From NCBI GenBank assembly GCA_002305335.1, contig DBQR01000054.1, forward strand, positions 1 to 24,289: 24,289 bases of DNA, read 5' to 3'. Below are positions 14,624 to 23,519 of this stretch, one piece after another; within the stretch, counting starts at the first letter, position 1, and every line of letters starts with the position of its first letter. The translations under genes and the position numbers were made by a program. The notes beneath the pieces are model-generated. The model was not told where the DNA came from. It ran no database searches and saw only the letters and a program-made list of their open reading frames with translations. The stretch comes from Clostridiales bacterium UBA1389 (GTDB lineage Bacteria; Bacillota; Clostridia; Oscillospirales; CAG-382).

Positions 14624-14659
14624 ATCGTATTGCACAGCTTTTTCCGGACTTTTGTAAAA

Positions 14660-14688
14660 TTGAAAGACCGTCGAACCGAAGGTATAAT
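14660..14688 (+). promoter_or_regulatory. Promoter of the phage structural operon
   Basis: -35 TTGAAA (14660-14665), a 17-base spacer and a perfect -10 TATAAT (14683-14688). Transcription from about 14695 gives a leader of only about 23 bases. It is the only clear promoter I see for the whole 9.5-kb cassette and looks like a housekeeping-sigma promoter, with no adjacent phage regulator. Confidence 0.8.
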
Positions 14689-14717
14689 GAGGGTGAAAAA
14701 CATTATGGGTGGGACGC

Positions 14718-15092
14718 ATGATACAGACGGAAAGCAGATGTCATAACAAATACAAAATAAACGAGCTGCCGGTGAAAATCGACAGCTATTTTAATGAGTT
14801 TCTGATTGAAAATCCCGATATAGTGGCGGATGTGGAATCCCTTTCCGCATACTTGGAAATGACCAGAGACGAATTAAACAATCTGGAAGGTCATAAAAAG
14901 GTGGGAAGGCATATCCGCCTTGCCAAAACCAAAATCGCCGCCATAAAAAAGCAGCTTGCCTACCGGGGGAGGATAAACGCCACCATGCTTGCCTTTGACC
15001 TGAAAAACGACCACGGTTACCGGGAAAAACCGGAGGAAGGGGGGCAGAGCGTGTTTATCTTTAAGGGGGAGGTTCTGGAATGGGGAAAGTAG
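14718..15092 (+). CDS. Phage terminase small subunit
   Basis: This encodes 124 residues from the ATG at 14718, with GGGTGGG four bases upstream; an in-frame GTG at 14709 is possible. The small subunit recognises phage DNA and hands it to the large subunit for packaging. The N-terminal region contains a helix-turn-helix-like segment around LSAYLEMTRDELNNLEG. A basic helical part follows (RHIRLAKTKIAAIKKQ), then YRGRINATMLAFDLKNDHGY, which is the typical ending of small terminases that keep an '(Y/F)xGkxn..xxFxLKN..G(W/Y)' pattern. It is first in the operon and the large subunit follows after 80 bases, which supports the call. Confidence 0.85.
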   Translation: MIQTESRCHNKYKINELPVKIDSYFNEFLIENPDIVADVESLSAYLEMTRDELNNLEGHKKVGRHIRLAKTKIAAIKKQLAYRGRINATMLAFDLKNDHGYREKPEEGGQSVFIFKGEVLEWGK

Positions 15093-15172
15093 GACGCTGT
15101 TAGCGGCAGTTATATTCACCTTCGGTGAGTTTATGAAAAACGCTTGATGCAGGAAGAATTTAAGGAAAACCC

Positions 15173-16528
15173 ATGATAAAGACCATTGATATAACGCCTA
15201 ATCCGAAACAGCTTGAATTTTTCAAATCAAAAGCTAAATATACGGCATACGGCGGGGCAAGGGGCGGGGGGAAATCCTGGGCAATGCGGACAAAGCTGGT
15301 ACTGCTGGCCCTCAACCACCCCGGAATAAACATTCTGCTCCTCCGCCGCACCTTAGGGGAGCTGAGGGAAAACCATATAATCCCCCTCCGCAAGCTGCTT
15401 GACGGCATTGCCACATATAAAGAAACCGTAAAAGAATTCTGCTTTTCCAATTCCTCAAGGATTAAGTTAGGCTACCTTGACAACGAAAGCGATGTATTGC
15501 AGTATCAGGGGCAGGCATATGAGGTTATAGGCATGGAGGAGGCAACCCAGTTTACCTATTTCCAGTTTACCTGTCTTACCGAATGCAACCGGTATTCCGG
15601 AAACATGAAAACCCCCTTCAGTCCCCGGATGTACTTTACCTGCAATCCCGGAGGGGTGGGGAGCGACTGGGTCAAACGGCTGTTTATAGACAGAGCTTAC
15701 CGGACGGGCGAGAATCCCGAAGATTATTATTTTATAAAGAGCCTGGTCTATGACAACGTTTATCTTATGGAAAACGACCCGGGGTATGTGAAAACCCTTG
15801 AAGCCCTTCCCGAGGTGCGGAAACGGGCGATGCTCTACGGCGACTGGAACGCCTTCGAGGGGATGTTCTTCCCCGAATTCGACGAAAAAATCCATGTGGT
15901 TACCCCCTGTGAAATCCCCGCTTCATGGCTGAAATTCCGTTCCCTTGACTACGGGCTGGATATGACCGCCTGTCTCTGGCTTGCCGTCACCCCCGAAGGG
16001 AAAATCGTGGTTTACCGGGAATTTTACAGGAGCGACCTTATCCTTTCCGAGGCGGCAAGGCAAATAGTCAATCTGACGCCCCAGAACGAAAGGATACGCT
16101 ACACCGTCGCTTCCCCCGACTTGTGGAACCGGCGGCAGGACAGCGGTAAAAGCGGGGCGGATATTATGATTCAATCGGGGCTTACGGGGCTTAAAAAGGC
16201 GGACAGTCAACGCATTCCCGGCTGGCGTGTCGTGAGAGAATATCTAAAGGCCGGCGGCGGGGGAGAAGGACCCCTTCTGAACATCTTTTTAACCTGTTCA
16301 AACCTTATAAGGTGCCTTCCCCTGCTTATCTTCGACAAGGACCAGCCGGAGGATGCGTGTGACAAGCCCCACGAAATCACCCATGCACCGGAAGCGTTAC
16401 GGTATGCCCTGATGTCAAGGCAGCCCCTCATCACACCTGCGAAAAAGCCCCCCTTTTCTTCGATTTACTCCTTTGACAAGCCCCGTATTACCGAGGATGA
16501 GGAGTACAGGAAGTTTATTTATGAATAA
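15173..16528 (+). CDS. Phage terminase large subunit (packaging ATPase/nuclease)
   Basis: This 451-residue motor pumps DNA into the empty head and cuts the concatemer. The ATPase domain shows Walker A GGARGGGKSW (27-36), Walker B with catalytic glutamate VIGMEEAT (118-125), and the coupling motif FTCNPGG (155-161). LYGDWNAFEGMFFPEF (221-236) marks the linker. The RNase H-like nuclease domain begins SLDYGLD (257-263) with probable metal-binding Asp259 and ends with ITHAPEALRYAL, where family members usually carry a further acidic residue. The start has AAGGA about eight bases upstream. It is the second gene of the cassette, followed by portal, which is the usual order. Confidence 0.96.
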   Translation: MIKTIDITPNPKQLEFFKSKAKYTAYGGARGGGKSWAMRTKLVLLALNHPGINILLLRRTLGELRENHIIPLRKLLDGIATYKETVKEFCFSNSSRIKLGYLDNESDVLQYQGQAYEVIGMEEATQFTYFQFTCLTECNRYSGNMKTPFSPRMYFTCNPGGVGSDWVKRLFIDRAYRTGENPEDYYFIKSLVYDNVYLMENDPGYVKTLEALPEVRKRAMLYGDWNAFEGMFFPEFDEKIHVVTPCEIPASWLKFRSLDYGLDMTACLWLAVTPEGKIVVYREFYRSDLILSEAARQIVNLTPQNERIRYTVASPDLWNRRQDSGKSGADIMIQSGLTGLKKADSQRIPGWRVVREYLKAGGGGEGPLLNIFLTCSNLIRCLPLLIFDKDQPEDACDKPHEITHAPEALRYALMSRQPLITPAKKPPFSSIYSFDKPRITEDEEYRKFIYE

Positions 16529-16586
16529 CGAAATCCACCGGAAGGCGGCATAAATTGCCCGCCGGGGCGATTTTAGGAGGCAAAAC

Positions 16587-18239
16587 GTGAAAATACCGAA
16601 TCCCTTTGGAAAAAGGAAAAAGGCTTTTATAAGCCAAAGCGAAAACAATTCAACCGCCGCAACATCCGGCGGCTGTAAGGCAAAGCATTTAAAACATATT
16701 CAAAGCACCGACGAATGGGCGCTTTACGAAAAAGGAAAGGAATACAACAGCACCCTTGACCTGTACTGCAAGGTGGCTGCCAACGAAAGGTTTTACCGGG
16801 GGGAACAGTGGGAGGGGGTAAGATCGTCCGGGCTCCCCAAACCCGTGTTCAATATCTTCAAGCGGATAATTAACTTTTACTCCTCCTCAATCCTTTCCTC
16901 TTCGGTGGCAATGAAGTTTTCCTATGCCTCTCCCTTCGGGGAGGGACTGGGAGTTGACCCCACCGAAGCCCGGTACTGCGAAACGCTGCTTAACCGTATC
17001 TGCGAAAAGCAGTGGGAGCGGCTCAGGATGGACGAGCTTATGGACGACGCCCTGCGGGACGCCGCCATATCCGGGGATGCCGTCGCCTACACCTACTGGG
17101 ACCCCGGCATAAAGACGGGACAGAGGTTTTCCGGCGACTTCAAAACCATTCTGGTTGACAACACCAATGTGTTTTTGGGAAACCCCAACTGCCCGGACGT
17201 TCAGAAACAGCCCTGGATTTTAATATCCTCAAGGGAGTATGTGGAGGACCTGAAGGCGCTGGCTAAGGCCAACGGCAGGAGCAATGAGGAAATCGAACTG
17301 ATCCTGCCCGACTGCGACACAACCGAACAGTCGGGGGACCTTTCCAAAATCGAAATCGAAAACACCCGCTGCATTTCCCTGATTAAGCTGTGGCGGGGGG
17401 AGGACGGCTTAATCAAATACCGGAAATCCACAAGAAACGCTATAATCTGCGACACCGTTGACACCGGTCTTAGCAATTATCCGGTGTGCGTGTTCAACTG
17501 GACCAAGTCAAAAAATTCCTGGCACGGGGAGGCGGTTGCCACCGGCCTCATCGAAAACCAGATTTTCATAAACAAGGGTTTTGCCATGGTTATGAAGCAC
17601 CTTATGGACACCGCTTTTTCAAAGGTGGTTTACGACGGCACACTGGTGGAAAGCTGGTCTAACCGGGTGGGGGAGGCGATACGGGTTGACGGTTCCGTCG
17701 AAAATGTTGCCAAGGTCATTCCCCCCGGACAGATGCAGTCGGGGATGCTGGAGGTTATTTCAATGGCGGTTAACACCACCAAGGAATGTTTAGGTGCCAC
17801 CGACACCGCACTGGGCGACGTGGAGCCCAACAATACCTCCGCCATTTTGGCGCTTCAGAAAGCGTCAAGCCTTCCCCTTGAAACGGTTAAGCGGCAGTTT
17901 TACCGGTTTATCGAGGACATCGGTATGGTATGGCTTGATTTTATCACCAACTATTACGGGGAGGGACGGCTTGTCAGGATTAACGGCGACGAGGGGGAGA
18001 AGTTTGCCGTATTCAGTATGGGAAAAAACCGCCGCGCCCTGTACGACTGCCGGATTGATGTGGGGGCGTCCAGCTACTGGTCGGAAATTTCCAGCCTTAA
18101 CACCCTTGACAATCTGCTTGCCCGGGGGCATATTTCCCCGGTGCAGTATCTGGAACGGATTCCCGCCAACCTTATCCCCAAAAAGGAGGAACTGATTGAG
18201 GAGCTGAGGCAGGTGCCGATTCGGAATGAGGCATTATGA
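16587..18239 (+). CDS. Phage portal protein
   Basis: This encodes 550 residues from a GTG start with a perfect AGGAGG seven bases upstream; no ATG fits that site. Portal forms the dodecameric ring at one head vertex through which DNA enters and leaves. The region around 70-105 (ERFYRGEQWEGV, then PVFNIFKRIINFYSS) is typical of large portals of podoviruses and some Clostridia phages. Later segments include FNWTKSKNSWHGEAVATGLI and NTSAILALQKASSLPLE, the latter resembling the long helix region that lines the channel. Its length is intermediate between typical siphovirus portals and P22 gp1. Position between large terminase and scaffold/capsid supports the call. Confidence 0.9.
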   Translation: MKIPNPFGKRKKAFISQSENNSTAATSGGCKAKHLKHIQSTDEWALYEKGKEYNSTLDLYCKVAANERFYRGEQWEGVRSSGLPKPVFNIFKRIINFYSSSILSSSVAMKFSYASPFGEGLGVDPTEARYCETLLNRICEKQWERLRMDELMDDALRDAAISGDAVAYTYWDPGIKTGQRFSGDFKTILVDNTNVFLGNPNCPDVQKQPWILISSREYVEDLKALAKANGRSNEEIELILPDCDTTEQSGDLSKIEIENTRCISLIKLWRGEDGLIKYRKSTRNAIICDTVDTGLSNYPVCVFNWTKSKNSWHGEAVATGLIENQIFINKGFAMVMKHLMDTAFSKVVYDGTLVESWSNRVGEAIRVDGSVENVAKVIPPGQMQSGMLEVISMAVNTTKECLGATDTALGDVEPNNTSAILALQKASSLPLETVKRQFYRFIEDIGMVWLDFITNYYGEGRLVRINGDEGEKFAVFSMGKNRRALYDCRIDVGASSYWSEISSLNTLDNLLARGHISPVQYLERIPANLIPKKEELIEELRQVPIRNEAL

Positions 18240-18261
18240 AATCCGCCGCAAGCGGCGGATT
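18240..18261. repeat. Perfect hairpin between portal and scaffold genes
   Basis: AATCCGCCGC and GCGGCGGATT form a perfect 10-bp stem directly after the portal stop codon. The arms match the hairpin end of the host 29-base repeat (AATCCGCC/GGCGGAAT at 11224-11242). It has no U-tract, so it may protect or process the mRNA rather than terminate it. Confidence 0.7.
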
Positions 18262-18302
18262 AACCCCCTTCCCCTTTTAACCAACACAGAAAGGAAGATT
18301 AG

Positions 18303-18842
18303 ATGACCGACAAAGAAAGGCTGCGTATAATCGACGAGCTTGCCGAGGACAAGGGCTTGACACCGGAGGATTTTCTGCTTTCCCTTGTAAAGGCGGAAAA
18401 CGATTCCAAAATGGAAACATTTAAGAACTATCCGGAGGAAGTGGCAAAACGCCTGACAATGGCCGAAAAGGAAAAGTCCGAACACCGGAAAGCCAAATAT
18501 GAACAGACCGAAAGGGAGTATGTAAACTCCCAGATAGCCGAATTTATTCGAAACTTCCCCGGCGTTTCGCCGGAGGAAATACCCGAGAAGGTATGGAATG
18601 AGGTTAAAAGCGGCGTTTCCCTTTCCCACGCCTATGCTCTGTGGAAGATAAGGGAGCAAAACAGTCCCGGGGAAAACCCGGAGGATATTAACACCGTCAA
18701 CTCAGGTCGTTCCCTTCCCGTTGTAAACGACAGGTCGGAACCCCTTGACTTTACAAGGGAGGACGTGGAAAAAATGTCCCCCAACGCAATTAAGGGGAAC
18801 TATAAAAAGATACTTAATTCCATGAAAAGATGGAAGTTTTAG
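18303..18842 (+). CDS. Probable phage scaffolding protein
   Basis: This encodes 179 residues from an ATG with AGGAAG six bases upstream. I do not recognise a named domain. The protein is highly charged and mostly helical in appearance: an acidic N-terminal part (MTDKERLRIIDELAEDKGLT), a lysine/glutamate-rich middle likely to form a coiled coil (about 50-80), and a basic C-terminus (IKGNYKKILNSMKRWKF). Small helical proteins with a basic C-terminal end encoded between portal and capsid are usually scaffolds that guide coat assembly and then leave the head. The function therefore comes from position and composition, not from a sequence match. Confidence 0.6.
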   Translation: MTDKERLRIIDELAEDKGLTPEDFLLSLVKAENDSKMETFKNYPEEVAKRLTMAEKEKSEHRKAKYEQTEREYVNSQIAEFIRNFPGVSPEEIPEKVWNEVKSGVSLSHAYALWKIREQNSPGENPEDINTVNSGRSLPVVNDRSEPLDFTREDVEKMSPNAIKGNYKKILNSMKRWKF

Positions 18843-18874
18843 GGCAGAAAATCTAAATAAGAAAGGAAAATCAC

Positions 18875-19726
18875 ATGTCCAACTACAATTCCATTGAAAA
18901 AATTATTTCCGCGGAAATACTCCGCACCAACGAGGACAACCTTATAGCCAACCGGATATGCAATACCACCTTCAGGGGGGAGATTAAAAATGCCGGCGAT
19001 TCGGTCACCTTCATCGGCCTGAACGAGCCCACCGTTGACGATTACACCGGCACCATATCCTATGAATCCATCGACGACACCGCCATAACCCTTAACATCG
19101 ACAAGGACAAATACTTCGCCTTTAAGGTTAAGGATTTGGAAGAGCTCCGCAGCTCCATCGGCCTTAAGCATTCCCAGACCAAACGTGCCTCATACAACCT
19201 TAAAAAGGCGGTGGACAGCTATGTCTTAGGGCTTTACGGCTATGCCGGAGCTTCCCTTCAGCAGGCCACCGTCACCCCTCAGAACGCCCTGACGGTGGTG
19301 GCGGAAATGAAGGAAGCCCTTGAAAAGGCAAACGTCCCCGACGGCCAGTCCTGGATAGTCGTTCCCCCCTTCCTCAAGACCAAGCTTATCCTTGCGGGAA
19401 TCAAATTTTCGGTAAACCAGGGGATAAACGGCACCGGTGCTATCGGTTATACCAACGAGCTTGGCTGCGATTTGTTTGTTTCAAACCAGCTTGCCACGGT
19501 GGGGAATGTCTGCTATGCCCTTGCGGGGTCCTATTCCGCCATCGCCTACGCCGAGCAGATACTCGAAACCCAGATTATCGACCATCTTGAAAATTCCTTC
19601 GACGCTGCGGTAAGGGGACGAATCGTCTTCGGCGCCAAGGTCATAAAGCCGGAGGAGCTGGTCTGCGTCCCCATTGTTGACGGGGGCAATTCCCTTGCCG
19701 ATGAAGAAGAACAGCAACAGCAATAA
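18875..19726 (+). CDS. Major capsid protein
   Basis: This encodes 283 residues from an ATG with AAAGGA about nine bases upstream. It is probably the HK97-fold coat protein. Features in keeping with small coat proteins of Gram-positive phages are an N-terminal region IANRICNTTFRGEIKNAGDSVTFIGLNEPTVDDY (in two parts: 25-44 and 45-58), the segment KAVDSYVLGLYGYAG (about 109-123), a central domain with QSWIVVPPFLKTKLIL, and the late stretch VRGRIVFGAKVIKPEEL. The last residues are EEEQQQQ, an unusual polar tail. The gene lies immediately after the scaffold, and its size fits. No protease gene is present, so maturation by cleavage is unlikely to be encoded here. Confidence 0.85.
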   Translation: MSNYNSIEKIISAEILRTNEDNLIANRICNTTFRGEIKNAGDSVTFIGLNEPTVDDYTGTISYESIDDTAITLNIDKDKYFAFKVKDLEELRSSIGLKHSQTKRASYNLKKAVDSYVLGLYGYAGASLQQATVTPQNALTVVAEMKEALEKANVPDGQSWIVVPPFLKTKLILAGIKFSVNQGINGTGAIGYTNELGCDLFVSNQLATVGNVCYALAGSYSAIAYAEQILETQIIDHLENSFDAAVRGRIVFGAKVIKPEELVCVPIVDGGNSLADEEEQQQQ

Positions 19727-19749
19727 GAATAAACATAAGGAGATAAGAA

Positions 19750-20136
19750 ATGGCAGTTAAAGTTAACACCGTACGAATCACGGCTTCCAATACCGGGTAC
19801 GCTCTGGTTTCCGCCACGGGGACTTCCGCGGTGGCGGGTACCGCGGAGCAGTTTGAGTTCACCTTCCCCGCAAAGGACGAAACGGTTTGCATACTTGTCA
19901 CCAACGGGAATGTTGCCACGGTTACCGCAAGACTTTCGGGTGTTCCCGGCAAGGGGCCCACTCCCCCCGTGCTTTCCCTTCCGGTGGGAACACTGGGGGC
20001 TTTCAGAATCGAATCGGGATATGTGAAAAACTCCGACGGAAAGATAATTCTTACCGTTACCCCCAATGCCTCAAACACCGTCAGTTCCTGCGGCGTTCAG
20101 GTTTACGGGATTTATTCCGGGGTCATAACCCGCTGA
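19750..20136 (+). CDS. Possible head decoration protein
   Basis: This encodes 128 residues with a strong AAGGAG seven bases upstream of the ATG. It is not recognised at family level. It is rich in Thr, Val, Ala and Gly and looks like an all-beta sandwich (repeating strands such as ALVSATGTSAVAG, VCILVTNGNVATVTARLSG and GKIILTVTPNA). Small beta-sandwich proteins encoded directly after the major capsid protein often decorate the outside of the head. A head-tail joining role is the main alternative. Confidence 0.45.
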   Translation: MAVKVNTVRITASNTGYALVSATGTSAVAGTAEQFEFTFPAKDETVCILVTNGNVATVTARLSGVPGKGPTPPVLSLPVGTLGAFRIESGYVKNSDGKIILTVTPNASNTVSSCGVQVYGIYSGVITR

Positions 20137-20152
20137 TTCTAATATAAACGCT

Positions 20153-20195
20153 GAAAACGCGGGGGATAGCAAAACACAAATTCCTCCGCGTTTTC
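20153..20195. other. Long hairpin between decoration and connector genes
   Basis: A 14-bp stem (GAAAACGCGGGGGA at 20153-20166 with TCCTCCGCGTTTTC at 20182-20195) pairs fully in plus-strand RNA with one G-U wobble, around a 15-base loop. It is not followed by a U-tract. It lies in the only gap of about 90 bases inside the head genes and may set mRNA stability or gene dosage after the capsid genes. Confidence 0.6.
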
Positions 20196-20226
20196 CGACA
20201 ATATCCGAAGAAAGGCGTGAAATAAA

Positions 20227-20616
20227 ATGAAAATTTCCGCAAACAAGATTTTTGAAAATGCCCTGGGTCTGATGGGACTTATAAATGAGGAAGGAAAGGC
20301 ATCCGGCATCGCCGGCACCCTGCGGAAGAACGCAATTGCCTGCATTAACGCTTCGATTACCGAACTGACGGGAATAAACCGGACGGTTACCGGCTTACCC
20401 ATAACCCCGGCAAGGATAATTTCCCTTGCCGATTATATCGAATGCGACGACTATATCGGCAGCCTTTTGTTCCCTCTTTCCCTTGCGGGGAGGCTTTCGG
20501 TGAGAATCGACAACGAGCTTTCGGTCTATTTCCGGGCGGAATACCTTGAAGGGTTAAGAAATATCAAAACAAACCGTAAGGCCCAATCCCTCCCCATTGA
20601 GGAGGTGTATCATTGA
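20227..20616 (+). CDS. Possible head-tail connector (head completion) protein
   Basis: This encodes 129 residues from an ATG with AAAGG upstream. It has a helical N-terminal part (NKIFENALGLMGLINEEG), a central LRKNAIACINASITELTGI helix and a later DYIGSLLFPLSLAGRLSV stretch. This length and helical style, with a position between capsid and tail-hub-like genes, fits connector proteins that dock under the portal. There is no clear family motif. The stop overlaps the next start by three bases, which implies coordinated production. Confidence 0.5.
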   Translation: MKISANKIFENALGLMGLINEEGKASGIAGTLRKNAIACINASITELTGINRTVTGLPITPARIISLADYIECDDYIGSLLFPLSLAGRLSVRIDNELSVYFRAEYLEGLRNIKTNRKAQSLPIEEVYH

Positions 20617-22310
20617 GGAAGGCAAAATTCGACTTTTACGGCGGAATTAACGAGAACGCTAAGGGGGACGGAAGGTACGCCGTCTCAAGTGAGGGCTTTT
20701 ACATCGATTCTGCCGGTTCCCTGGTAAAGGGTGAGGGATTTGAGGAATATATAACCGCCCCCGGTATAGTTACGGGAATGTGGGCGGGGGTGATTTCCGA
20801 TAAACGTATTATAGCCTATGTGGCGGGCAACCGCTTTTATTATTACAATTTCGATACAAGCGCTATAACCGACGCGGGCTATACGGGGGGCGGCGATACC
20901 GCCATGTTTTATTTCGGGGGATATCTGTATCTGCTTGGCAGTTCCGGCTATTACAGGTTTGACGGAACAAGCCTTGAATCGGTGGAAGGGTATATCCCCC
21001 TTGTGGCGGTGTCGACTTTACCCGACGGCAGCGGGACACCTTATGAAAGCGTGAATATGCTCACCCCTAAAAGGAGACAGAAATTTTCCTGCGACGGGAC
21101 TTCACAGCTATTCCGCCTTGCCGAAAAGGGGATTTCGGCAGTGGTTTCGGTTTACATAAACGGGGTTTTCACCTCCCCTGACGATTATGCCGTAAACACC
21201 TCCGCCGGCACGGTGGAGTTTCTCTCTCCCCCGGAGGAGGGGCTGAACAATATGGAAATCACCTATGCCATGGCAGACTCCTTCAGGTCAACGGTCTTAG
21301 GCTGCAAGCATGCCCTGCTTTTCGGCTCCAACGCCGACGAAAGGGTGTTTATCTGGGGAAACAGCCTTTACCCCAACTGCCGCTACCACACCGACCTTGC
21401 CGACGGAGTGCCTTCGGCGGAATACTTCCCCGTTACCGGCTATACCTATATAGGCAACTCCCCCATTATAGACATTGTCCAGCAGTACGACCGACAGCTT
21501 ATTTTCACGAAAAATACCGCCTATTTGTCCTACTGCGAAACCAGAACCTCCCTTTCGGGGCAAACCTATCTGTCTTTTCCGGTTTACCCCTTAAGCGGGA
21601 CAAAGGGGAGCCTTATCTGCTGCAACGGCGCTTCGGTTGAAGGGATGCCGGTTTCCGTATGCGACGACGGAATAAACGTCTGGCAGGCAACCCTGGTGGA
21701 ATCCTACAAAAACGCCGTCTGCATTTCCGACCCTATAAAAAACGAGCTTTTAAACCATATCCATAACAACAACACCCGCATTGCGGTATTTTCGGATGTT
21801 GCCGGCGGAAGGCTGTTTTTGGGTCTGCCCGATACCCTGTTTGTCTATGACATGAAGCTGAAATGCTGGTATAAGTTCCGGGGGATTACCCCGCTGCATT
21901 TCTGCTTAGCTTTCGGCAAAGTGTTTATGTCCACAGCCTTAGGGAAAATCTACCGTCTTTCCCGGTCGGGCATTGAGCACAACGCTTCTTATACCACCCA
22001 CTACTGCGATTTAGGGTTAAGGGGGCTGGGGTCGATAAAGGATGTTGTTTTAACCCTCACTGCCGGCGATAATACAAAGGGGTCGATAACCGCCGAATAT
22101 ACCGACGGAAGGCGGAAATGCAGACGGAAACAGGATTTTTCGGTACCGGTAAACCTTTCGGGAAAGACGGTTAAGCTTAAAATACCCCTTTCCATATACT
22201 ACACCGACGGGGTGGCTTTCACCTTTTCCTCCCCGGAGGGGAGGGATTTGATACTGCACAGCTATGAGGTGACTTATAAAGAAAAAGGAGAACTTCCGGA
22301 TGGGATATGA
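20613..22310 (+). CDS. P22 gp10-like packaged-DNA stabilisation / tail hub protein
   Basis: This encodes 565 residues from a TTG start overlapping the previous stop (TTGA), with GGAGGTG five bases upstream. The protein is almost entirely beta-rich and shows repeated blade-like units, such as GVISDKRIIAYVAGNRFYYY, FYFGGYLYLLGSSGYYRF, GCKHALLFGSNADERVF, DRQLIFTKNTAYLSY and GGRLFLGLPDTLFVYD. This is the look of a beta-propeller. P22-like phages place a propeller-type stabilisation protein (gp10) after the gp4 connector, and gene order here agrees. It would seal the portal after packaging. The last part (about 470-565) looks like a separate beta-sandwich. A siphovirus-type tail protein is less likely because no tail tube or chaperone genes are nearby. 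Confidence 0.6.
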   Translation: MRKAKFDFYGGINENAKGDGRYAVSSEGFYIDSAGSLVKGEGFEEYITAPGIVTGMWAGVISDKRIIAYVAGNRFYYYNFDTSAITDAGYTGGGDTAMFYFGGYLYLLGSSGYYRFDGTSLESVEGYIPLVAVSTLPDGSGTPYESVNMLTPKRRQKFSCDGTSQLFRLAEKGISAVVSVYINGVFTSPDDYAVNTSAGTVEFLSPPEEGLNNMEITYAMADSFRSTVLGCKHALLFGSNADERVFIWGNSLYPNCRYHTDLADGVPSAEYFPVTGYTYIGNSPIIDIVQQYDRQLIFTKNTAYLSYCETRTSLSGQTYLSFPVYPLSGTKGSLICCNGASVEGMPVSVCDDGINVWQATLVESYKNAVCISDPIKNELLNHIHNNNTRIAVFSDVAGGRLFLGLPDTLFVYDMKLKCWYKFRGITPLHFCLAFGKVFMSTALGKIYRLSRSGIEHNASYTTHYCDLGLRGLGSIKDVVLTLTAGDNTKGSITAEYTDGRRKCRRKQDFSVPVNLSGKTVKLKIPLSIYYTDGVAFTFSSPEGRDLILHSYEVTYKEKGELPDGI

Positions 22311-23496
22311 TTACAAAGATTATATAGAACAGGCGAAAAAATACCTAATGAAAACCTCCCCCGCCTTTGAAGCCTTTGAGGAGTATTATAAAAAAGCAGT
22401 TAAAAACATCGGGGAGGAGTACGGTTCTTCTGCCGATAAAATTAACGAGCAGCATTTTCTGGATTCCAACAAGACCTCCGCCAGGTCGGCGCTGGATGCC
22501 AAAAACATCTCCCAGTATATGGCGTCAAGGGGGCTTTCCCGTTCCGGGGAGGCGGAACAGGAGACCATAAACAGCAATCTGTCCCTCAATCAGGCTTTGT
22601 CCGAACTTACCCGTTCCAAATACGATGCTTTGTCCAAACTGTATTCAGATAAAAACAAGGCTTTGCTTGAGATGGAAAAGGAATATGCCGATAAAAAGCT
22701 AAAAAGCGACGACTGGCTGTATTCCGCCGCCTTTGACCTTGCCTCCGCCCAGCTGGCGGAGGACAGACGGCAGGAGGAGACGGCAAAGAAAGAGGAAGAA
22801 CAGAAAGCTAAACAGGAATATGAGGAGTATGTCCGCAGTCTTGAACGGGAATATGAGCAGAAACTCCTAGCGGAAAAGCGGGCATATGAGGACAAGGTCA
22901 GGAAGGAGGAACAGGACTTCAAGCGGGAGATGGCGGAATATTCCGACAAATCAAAGGAAACCGGGGACGAAAGCGGAAAGTACACCCCCTCCCAGTCCCC
23001 TTCTACCATCGGAAAAAATATTATAACTTCACAGACCCTTGACGGAAAAAAGGTGTCGGGGGTCAGCGACAGGGTTAAGCTGGAGGAATACATAAACCAG
23101 CTTAAGGAGGCGAACGTTGACGACGCTTATTTGGGGGAACTGCTGATGGTATTGAAATCCGCCGGCTACGCCCCGCCCAGCGATACCGAAAGGAAGGCAT
23201 ACGGCATTGCCGCTTCTTCCGAGGAGGTTTACGACAATCGGCGTAAAAGCTACTTCGATATGTACCTCCTTCTGGGGACGGACAAGGAAAAAGCGGGGGA
23301 AATGGCTGACCGGGCGGCGTTTTATTCAAGGCTCGACTACTGCTATACCAATTCGGCGTCCACGGAGGAGTTTGCCGTCTGCTGCGAGATTTTAGGGATT
23401 ACCAAAGCGCAGCTTGACGATTATCTTGCAAGGGTCAATAACATAGACCTTGACAGTAAAAACAATAAGCTGAACACCAGGTTATCGACGAAATAA
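22300..23496 (+). CDS. Coiled-coil phage protein, possible internal virion/ejection protein
   Basis: This encodes 398 residues, with AAGGAG about nine bases upstream and an 11-base overlap with the preceding gene. It has no recognised domain. The N-terminal 110 residues are helical and contain SQYMASRGLSRSGEAEQETI. About 120-225 is a long run of Glu, Lys, Arg and Ala heptads (for example KKEEEQKAKQEYEEYVRSLE), strongly coiled-coil. A Ser/Pro-rich linker (about 226-245) leads to a C-terminal helical region. Long coiled-coil proteins at this position in short-tailed phages are often internal proteins ejected into the cell with the DNA, which makes this a guess by position. A tail fibre trimerisation region is another possibility. 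Confidence 0.5.
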   Translation: MGYDYKDYIEQAKKYLMKTSPAFEAFEEYYKKAVKNIGEEYGSSADKINEQHFLDSNKTSARSALDAKNISQYMASRGLSRSGEAEQETINSNLSLNQALSELTRSKYDALSKLYSDKNKALLEMEKEYADKKLKSDDWLYSAAFDLASAQLAEDRRQEETAKKEEEQKAKQEYEEYVRSLEREYEQKLLAEKRAYEDKVRKEEQDFKREMAEYSDKSKETGDESGKYTPSQSPSTIGKNIITSQTLDGKKVSGVSDRVKLEEYINQLKEANVDDAYLGELLMVLKSAGYAPPSDTERKAYGIAASSEEVYDNRRKSYFDMYLLLGTDKEKAGEMADRAAFYSRLDYCYTNSASTEEFAVCCEILGITKAQLDDYLARVNNIDLDSKNNKLNTRLSTK

Positions 23497-23519
23497 AAAA
23501 CACAGAAAGGATATTTGAA

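Noticed and set aside
14705..14746. 13-codon frame overlapping the small terminase start
   Set aside because: It is probably a chance frame; the GAGGGTG before it lies at or ahead of the likely transcription start.
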